A stretch of DNA of 64,000 nucleotides from Merluccius polli. Lineage: Eukaryota > Chordata > Actinopteri > Gadiformes > Merlucciidae. Under the pieces are notes generated by a model, which worked only from the letters and a program-made list of their open reading frames with translations, made no database searches and was not told where the DNA came from. The position numbers and the translations under genes are program-made. Shown piece by piece: positions 57,108-64,000 of the stretch. The stretch spans positions 434,001-498,000 of the forward strand of contig JAOPHQ010002280.1 of the NCBI GenBank assembly GCA_030340625.1. The letters are read 5' to 3'. Within the stretch, counting starts at the first letter, position 1, and every line of letters starts with the position of its first letter.

Positions 57108-57961
57108 GGTCATCACTGATGACCATACTATAAATTAATAATGCTATGTATCATGTAAGGTCTAAAAATGGTGAGTATAAATTCAAGCGAAAAGAAAAAC
57201 ATCAACATCACCAATCGACTTAGTTCGGGAAAACCTCTTCTAGACAGTAGGAAAACCTGTCGCATCTCTAAATTGGATGGCATTCACCTTGGTGTGTCTC
57301 AAAGAATACATGGGCCGTAGCCAACAGTAGACAAATTATCATCACATCATACAATCCATATGTCATACCATTATCACAGTATCCTGAGGACAGAAAGGCA
57401 TAGTAGTTAATGCATTGTAATTTCCCCATATGAAATCCCTTCAAATACTTATATGCATGTATAACCAAAATCGAATACCTCCAGGTATAAGAACAGACAT
57501 TACCGTGTTAGCAGCTCTGGCTAACACAGAAGAGACATTAGCGTGTTAGTTAGCAGTAACCCTATATAGATCTAAAAAACGCCCTGTAGACTAGCATGCA
57601 ATTGCTCAGATGGTTTCCATGCACGCAGGTTACTCAAAGATCATCAGTGTTATCCCCCGTATCTGTAACCAACCTCAAGTCGGACAGTTCATGAATTCAA
57701 TGCCCATCTTGTGATCCATAGGCAAGGCCCACACGCCAAGGTTACCAACACGTACCCATGTGTGCCTTCCCCACGGATCCACTCCTCACCAGTAGTCAGA
57801 ACATTTTAGCAGCATCAAAAAATTCATCCGTTTCATTATTAAAGCAATCATGGGACTACAGCATAACACATTCCGAACTTATAATGCATTGTATTGACAA
57901 CCGTGAAGCATACTGTGTATTTAATAATTCAACATTCAAGTAAAACAGGTGCCATGTCCTC

Positions 57962-58156
57962 CTAGACACAGGTGCCGAACTCCAGGAAATCAGGTACCAC
58001 AGCCTGATCAAGTCGGGGCGCTCCACTGTCCCCTGCACACTCTCGGGTACACCTGGTCACCTTTCTCCACCCTGGTTGGTGGTCCATCCTTTGGCTCTGC
58101 ACTCTGTTTCTCGGAATTGTCAGTTTCTTGAATGTCCCGTTCACTCTTTCCACCAT
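57962..58156 (-). pseudogene. Integrase-like remnant
   Basis: The 64-codon frame begins MVERVNGTFKK, which resembles the conserved glutamate helix of retroviral integrase cores (E-R-x-N-x-T-x-K). The reading frame upstream is broken by stops, and downstream similarity fades quickly. It supports minus-strand orientation of the element. No other gag, pol or env domain could be recognised with confidence. Confidence 0.5.
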
Positions 58157-61100
58157 TCCCAGTGAATGTAACTTAACCGCTGTTTGATGGGTTACTGCTG
58201 CACCACCCGGTGTTGGCGCTGTAGTTTTGACACAGCAGTGGAAAGAGCTAACAAGTTAAGGTATTAAACACAGCATAACAGCATTAGGCGTTGTCGTAGT
58301 AATTCCCAATTTTCTATGTCAATAAACTATTTAGCTTATGCATTAGATCCTTTCCCAACAGATTGCTGAAGTATTTCCCAATGATTACTTTAACCTGGTC
58401 CTTGCAAATGTTTAAAGAACATATGTCTGACTTATGCAAATTCAACACTTAAACAAATAAAACGAAAAAAAAACAAAAAATCTGAATGCACAAATATTCC
58501 CCCCTTGTAAATAAAATGCAAAAATATTTCCCTCCTTGAAAATAAAATACTCTTGTAAATAAAATGCAAAAATAGTCCCTCCTTGAAATAAAATACACTA
58601 CTTAAAATAAAATGCACTACTTATTCCCCCCTCGTGACTTTGAAAAAGTCACGCAAAATTAACACAAAGTTAAGCATGTTGCATTCATTCTTCCTGCTTA
58701 TATTGACCATATTGATGATATCATAAAATATATGCATATGACAGTGATTCTGGGTCCTAGTTTATCAAACCTTTTGGAACAACTATTTTAGTCTTCTAGC
58801 GTTACCTTTAAATCTTATGCCCACATTATTTTAATTTACTTTTAGACTAGGTAAACTTATTCAATTGTTCTAATAAGGCCAAATTCATGAGCTAGTCTCA
58901 CCCCACCGGAAGATCTCTTCCCAGTTACCCTTTCAGCAGCTGAAGAGAGGTCTTTCCAGGTGGGGTTACCATCATCCAGTCGAAAACCACCTCTAGGAGA
59001 TGAAAAAAGAGTATCATGACGGTAGGGAAGAACTCACCCCCCCCATCAGGATGAAGCACTTCTCTGCAATCCAGTCACTGCCAATGCACAACAAATCATA
59101 ATTATAGAGTGTTAACATCTTTCAACATCAATCGCTTGTGAATAATCAATCATTAAAAGAATCAAAAGAAAATTAAAAATAGTGTATAAAAACACATCAC
59201 ATTCAGATAAGACTGTCAGCCATGTTGCCTCCTAATATGAAACTTATCAACCGCTGGTAACAGGAATGTTCCTGCTGTTCATTTTGTGTATGCGGTCCAT
59301 TTCAATGTCCAAATATGAGTTTGAGTCCATTTAGGGCAGGAACCCCAGATCAACTGTCCTCTCTCTAATGGACCCCCCCCTCCATTGTCCTGGGGGAAGA
59401 GAGACCAGAACCAACCAGTATCTTTGCAAAGAAAACATCTAACACAATACAACAAACAATATGTAGACAGTGGTTTCTTATTATGTAATTATAGATCAGG
59501 CATGTCTTAACCCTATATGGTCTTATATCATTACTAATCTAAGTAGTTCAAACCATGTGTGAAAGTTATATCAAAACAAACTTGCATACAAAGGTGAGTC
59601 AAACGATAGGTGTATATGGTGAATGAAGTTAAAATTGAATATATATATATATATATCCACACACAATCATTGAATAGTTTTGCTTACTAAAAATGGATAT
59701 GGCTCAAATAAACCAACCTCAATTCCCTCATTGTCATCGCCCAAGTCACCTCTAATAATCAAATGGCACCTGTGTGTGTGTCCCAGGTGAAAACCCTCTG
59801 GTCCATCTAAGAATCATAGCCTCAGCAACGGTCAGCATCATTGAGCAAAAACAAAACATCGTACATAAAAACAAGACAATGGACACCACATTATGAAGGT
59901 AAACTGAGCAACCCAAAAATTGACTGTATTAATTGTTACACCCCTACACTGTGTATCAGGTTATGACTCTACCACACTCCCATATCGTCGCTTGAGGCGG
60001 GAGCAAAGTCCCTGGACTGTTAGTCCCCAGCGCTGGTTGACCTCTGGACTACTGTGGACGAGTGGTAGAGGAGATAACTTCTGATTTAAATGAAACTATC
60101 AGATAGGGCCGTATTATGCCCATCAACCATCTTATGCACAAATACTCATGAGGGGGGTACCAGGGGTTCGGGGCTTCATGTGACGTGACTGAGCTGTTGG
60201 TCTGCTATTTGTCCTATAAAGCACAAAACACTCACACAAACAGTTAAAAGTATAAAACAAATACACAAAGAAAACAAAATCAACAGGAAACAAAAACAAA
60301 TAACAGACATATATACATAGTTGACCTGATCTTCAACCGTCCTAATGTTCGCATTGCTTTCTTCGTTATGTTTCATTATGTCTATTATTATTATTATTAT
60401 TATCATTAACATCATTATTATTATTACCACTACTATTATAAGGTAAACCCCTACATAACTCTATAATGCCTCCCTCCTTTGTTAGATCTCCTTATCTAAA
60501 TTACCTCCTGCGGCTTTATCTCTGCTCTGTCCCTCTCTCTCTAGACCACATTTCTCTCTTTACCTTCTTTAACTTTCTTACACTTTCCCTTCTTCTATCC
60601 TTCTGTCTACTTCCCTCTGTCTTTCTAAATAAATCCTCCTGTTATAAGAATTACCACTTACTGTCCCCATCTCATTGTGTCCTGTCCAACTTCCCTTTCC
60701 TCCTTTGTTAACCTTATAATTTCTTATCATTAATAAAAACAAAAAGAGGTGTTCATGATCTTTCTTTGGAAGGGGCATGGAGGTCCCCTCCTTCTCTTAA
60801 GGTTAAAGGAAAGAATAAAACAAAGAGTTAATGTCAATTTTAACACCTTCCTATTACTGACAAGTTGATGCTTATGAATAATCAGTTTTTACACAACAAC
60901 ACTTTTTATCACAGTAATGACATCTGTTAACATAGTTATTTATAAATGTATATGTCTAGATAATAACATTAAACCAAATTATTGTATTGGGCTCCGTTCT
61001 GCCTTCTCCCCTTGCATTCTAGGAGCGCACAACTTCATTCACACTCCATTCACACTTGCAAACGCAGACTGGCAAACGCCATTCCTTTGTCCCCTTCTTC

Positions 61101-62369
61101 ATGGTCAGTCGTCGGGGGAGGGGGAAAGTCTGGGTAGTCTGGGTGGGGGTAAGGGTGGTCGAGGGGTAGGGGGTCTTGGGGGCCATTTTGGGGACTCCCA
61201 AAATGGCTGACAGGGATTTGTAATCTATGCTCCCTGCTGTGTTACTAGGCCTACCAGTTAATATTGTGTATATGCCCAACTATGTGTGTGCCCATATGTG
61301 GAAGGGCTCCAAATCCACGGGCACTGTTAGGTATATGTCTATAGGTTAGATAGATGTGTTTACCGTCTCTCCCTAGACTTAGCATAGCCATTAGCCTCCA
61401 CTTGGGCCAAATGGCTAAGAACACCGGAATGTTACCATCCCCCTGGAGAACAATGAGCCATAAACCACCCCCCGTGGTGGGCTATCTTCAGTTCTAAATA
61501 CCTAGCATATCCGCTAGGCCCTCGTGTTAGCTTATGTGGCTAATGCTACCATGCTTTTGTTAAGAACAAAGACCCATATGAGATAACCCACGTGTTGGGC
61601 TATCGTCAGTTACATGTACCATATTCTGCAGACAAAGCTAAGATGCACCCTAGCAAAGTTAGCAAGCGTTAGCACATAAAGGATTATGTACACAAACGTG
61701 GGTTATTGTGTTTCATGCAAGTTAGCGTAGTTCTTTGAGAATACAGTGTTAGTAACAATGTTAGTAGCGATCTGTACCCTATCGCTCTCCGTTTTCCACT
61801 CTCCTATACTCTAGGGGTTATGCCCCAAATTTATATTCCCAGTTTTGTACTGAGTTTTAATTTTTTTTTTTTTTTTTTTTTTTATTTATTTATTTTTTTT
61901 TTTTTTTTTATACTCTAAAGCTCCCGCGCCGAGTTTTTATATTCCCAAGTTTGTATTAAGTTTTAAATTTTATACTCTAAAAGCTCCCGCGCCCGAGTTT
62001 TTTAGCCTCCCAGGCTCCGTGCCGAGGTTTAATAATACATACAGTACTGGCCTCTTGGTTCTTCTATTTGTCGTACAATGGCGACTAATATAATTTATAA
62101 TTTAATCAATCCCAATTTGAGTATTCAGCGCCTGTTCATTTTACGTCGGCTTAACTATAACGACTATGGACCGAAGAACCAAAGCTCTACCACAACGTAC
62201 GCTAGCAGCTCTGTCACCTAATAATCCTATATCTATCTATGTGCAGTTTTAGCCTGAGCAATGGGCACTGCTTACCTCTTGTTACGGCGCCATGTGGCAG
62301 AGCTGATGAGTCGTATGCTGCAGTGCGGCCAAAGTTCCAAGGTTCCAAATAAAGCCTCTCTTTCCCCGA
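58157..62369. other. Degenerate interior of the retrovirus-like element
   Basis: No gene is supported. A minus-strand frame at 60430-60176 has a long hydrophobic segment but no family match. 59640-59656 is a short AT run, and 61858-61911 is a T-rich tract. Confidence 0.4.
61858..61911. repeat. Poly-T tract
   Basis: Two long T runs separated by TTTATTTATTTA, within the degenerate retroviral interior. Confidence 0.95.
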
Positions 62370-62389
62370 ATCACGTCGGGAAGTCACCA
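62370..62389 (-). other. Primer-binding site, tRNA-Trp-like
   Basis: Minus strand TGGTGACTTCCCGACGTGAT starts three bases after the LTR. The 3' end of vertebrate tRNA-Trp would pair with TGGTGACCCCGACGTGAT, so this site matches except for CCCC changed to TTCCC plus one extra base. Confidence 0.7.
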
Positions 62390-62392
62390 GAA

Positions 62393-62801
62393 TGTGGGGT
62401 TTGTGTCCCGGGGAAGAAGGCTGCCGACAACAGGAAACGCTTATAACTCACTTTATTTGTTTAGCTTTAAGTTATTTAACTATGAACCAGAAGGAGAGGT
62501 ATTATATGTATATCACGCTGCGTGGAGGACCCCAAGCGTTGCATCCTCAGTCGCTTTGCTTCCTTCCTTTGCGCTGCCTGGGGTGATCTGACTTGAGCCG
62601 GCGGAAGTTCCGCCGGTATTCACTGGGCAGGAGGCGTGGCCTCCATGCCGCACAATGGCCAGCGCTAAGCGCCGCCTCCAGTATATCGTTTGGCGCCATC
62701 ATGTGTTGAGGTGCAGTTACTACAACTTGTATATTTATTTCTACTCCTGGCTATGTGCAGATATTTTACAGCCTGATGATACATGTTATTAATTCGCAAC
62801 A
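62393..62801 (-). repeat. 5' LTR of the retrovirus-like element
   Basis: Same sequence as 56689-57097. It is the upstream LTR for minus-strand transcription, and the primer-binding site follows it. Confidence 0.9.
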
Positions 62802-62805
62802 GGCC

Positions 62806-62905
62806 CACCACTGGACCGGCCATCCTCCCCCCGCCGGTCCGGTCCGGGGGGGGGGGGGGGGGGGATGCTCCCAGTCCAGGGTCGGACCTGGACCCCCCCC
62901 CCGAC
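62806..62905. repeat. GC-rich homopolymer stretch
   Basis: G and C runs (an ~18-base G run at about 62846-62864, a C run near 62894) with GGTCCGG and GGACCGG motifs. Similar GGACCGGCC sequence lies upstream of the LTR at 56679. Confidence 0.8.
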
Positions 62906-63439
62906 AAATGTGTAATCGATATTTAACGTAGCCTATTGAGGATACGTTTCAATTCTATGTAAATTATCCAAGAGGTAAATACATAACAAAAAAGATGCTC
63001 AATTCAGGTTCAAGACGTAATCAGGGACAAAATACGTTAAATGAAACGTTCCCCGAAAGGGAAATATGCCTTAATGACAATAATGTGTTATATGTTCACA
63101 TTTAACATATCTGGGATACGTTTCAACCAAACATAATCCTATAGGTAAATAAATGGCAAAAAAATAGGCTGAGAACGAACGTATTTGCGATACGTTCAAT
63201 GAAACGTAATCACGGACAAAATACGTTGTCAGACAAACGTAATTGAGAATGCCGAATAGTTCCCTGGGAACGTAATTTTGATGAGACAGGGTTGACCAAG
63301 GGGAAATTCAAGAATATGTGAATAATAAGGTCGTAATTTAACTTAACACCACAACAAATATCTGTCTCACTTTGTGAAAAGAAAATCTATAAATCGTGCG
63401 TCCTTGTCCTTTATTGATGAGGAAACAAGCGGAGGTTAC

Positions 63440-63641
63440 TTACTTTGATATGAGCAGGGATGCCTGGGCGCGATCCAGGATCCAGATCCGGCCGCCTTGT
63501 TTTCTTTTCGATCGATTCGCTCGGCGTGCACAAGTACAACTCCGTTTTGCACCTCGCTAGGTGGTGTATATGGTGCAAAAGTATCCGTACGGAAAACAAC
63601 AGCTGCAAACTCGTAGAAGCAGATTCGAACACTTGTATCAA
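63440..63641 (-). other. Putative 5' exon in the right arm
   Basis: Inverted copy of 54043-54240, nearly identical, reading inward and ending at the same GTAAGT donor. Confidence 0.35.
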
Positions 63642-64000
63642 TTGACTTGTAGTTGTGCAAGAAAATGCTCAATGACCACAGCGATCTAATACCATTTTAT
63701 AATGAGAAAATATTTTCACAGATGCACAACTTCTGATGAACTTCTATTTGGGGCGAAAGTGTTGAGGGCATGACACTTGAAAGTTGTGATGCACAGGATA
63801 GGATTTGTGTACCTGTAACAAGGATTTGTGAACCCGTAGCCCTATTTTGTGTTAACAAGGTAAAACGAAAATATGTACAACTTCAAATTTACGGTTTACA
63901 AATGCACGAATGTTGTGCATGTTCTCAGATTATGAAACACGGATGTGCAAATGTGTTTTGCCCCAATCGTTGCAGTGCATTTGGGGCAAAAGTCTTGAGT

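Larger units (their letters stand above)
56689..62801 (-). mobile_element. Retrovirus-like LTR element, young but non-coding
   Basis: Two 409-bp LTRs that look identical by eye, TG...CA, flanked by the 4-bp duplication GGCC (56685-56688, 62802-62805). On the minus strand the 5' LTR is followed after three bases by a tRNA-Trp-like primer-binding site, and AAGGAGGGA precedes the 3' LTR. The ~5.3-kb interior has stops in every frame. The only retroviral protein trace is a short integrase-like piece near 58150. It must have been copied with proteins from a related element. Confidence 0.85.
53361..64000. mobile_element. Long-inverted-repeat element, runs off the window
   Basis: Left arm about 53361-54768 and right arm 62917-64000 are inverted copies over more than 1 kb, with the right arm missing a ~90-bp segment present near 53850-53940. 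At the window edge the right arm matches left-arm position ~53593, so about 230 bp are still to come. Removing the retrovirus-like insertion leaves a spacer of about 2 kb. No transposase is present, so it is probably non-autonomous. Confidence 0.7.

Noticed and set aside
57268..57468. 66-codon minus-strand frame just before the 3' LTR as an envelope remnant
   Set aside because: A hydrophobic stretch is present, but no cysteine pattern or other envelope landmark is visible.

Overview
The window is eukaryotic DNA, almost certainly from a teleost fish. Every recognisable coding region belongs to a transposable element, several genes are split by GT-AG introns, and microsatellites and fish-type element ends (hAT, Tc1, CACTA, P/THAP9, pogo, BEL/Pao, a tRNA-derived SINE) fill the rest. 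I see no host housekeeping gene, rRNA, functional tRNA, CRISPR array or bacterial operon. The species cannot be named from the sequence.

Layout. 1-1020: fragments of DNA-transposon ends. 1020-13240: a composite with inverted termini and long arrays of a ~163-bp unit, forward on the left and reversed on the right. It was invaded by a short element (3698-11229, 8-bp target duplication TCAATAAC). A BEL/Pao retrotransposon (3995-10667, minus strand, duplication CTAG) entered that element in turn, and a solo LTR lies at 11633-12018 (duplication AGAC). 13838-18916: a pogo/Tigger-like transposon with TA duplication, 26-bp terminal inverted repeats and a three-exon transposase gene (minus) ending in a PHD-like finger. 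It carries a nested element at 17278-18707. 18948-53355: a second copy of that nested element, split by a 33-kb CACTA/EnSpm-like transposon (20081-53159).

The CACTA element has 12-bp ends, TA duplication, repeat-rich termini, a Tnp2-like transposase (36450-38423) and a multi-exon DUF4806-type gene (38641-49152). Into it went a hAT element (20998-25800, itself split by a 1.34-kb insert), several hairpin MITEs, a P-element/THAP9-like transposon (29203-35808, duplication TGCACCGC), a Tc1/mariner remnant (40395-41236), a 5.5-kb foldback element (41817-47315, containing a hAT MITE and a SINE fragment), a 441-bp MITE (48305-48745) and a 3.34-kb transposon whose DDE-like protein I cannot place with certainty (49525-52864, duplication CGAC).

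53361-64000: a long-inverted-repeat element running off the window. It contains a hAT MITE (55447-56545) and a minus-strand retrovirus-like element (56689-62801) with two LTRs that look identical but with almost no coding sequence left.

How the parts relate. No host pathway is visible; the logic is nesting. Target duplications and interrupted copies give an insertion order: array composite, then its short insert, then BEL/Pao; second copy of the 17278 element, then CACTA, then hAT, P, foldback and the 3.34-kb element; foldback, then its hAT MITE; long-inverted-repeat element, then the retrovirus-like element, whose matching LTRs make it one of the youngest events. Most transposase genes are broken. 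The CACTA transposase frame is the longest apparently intact one. Boundaries were read by eye.
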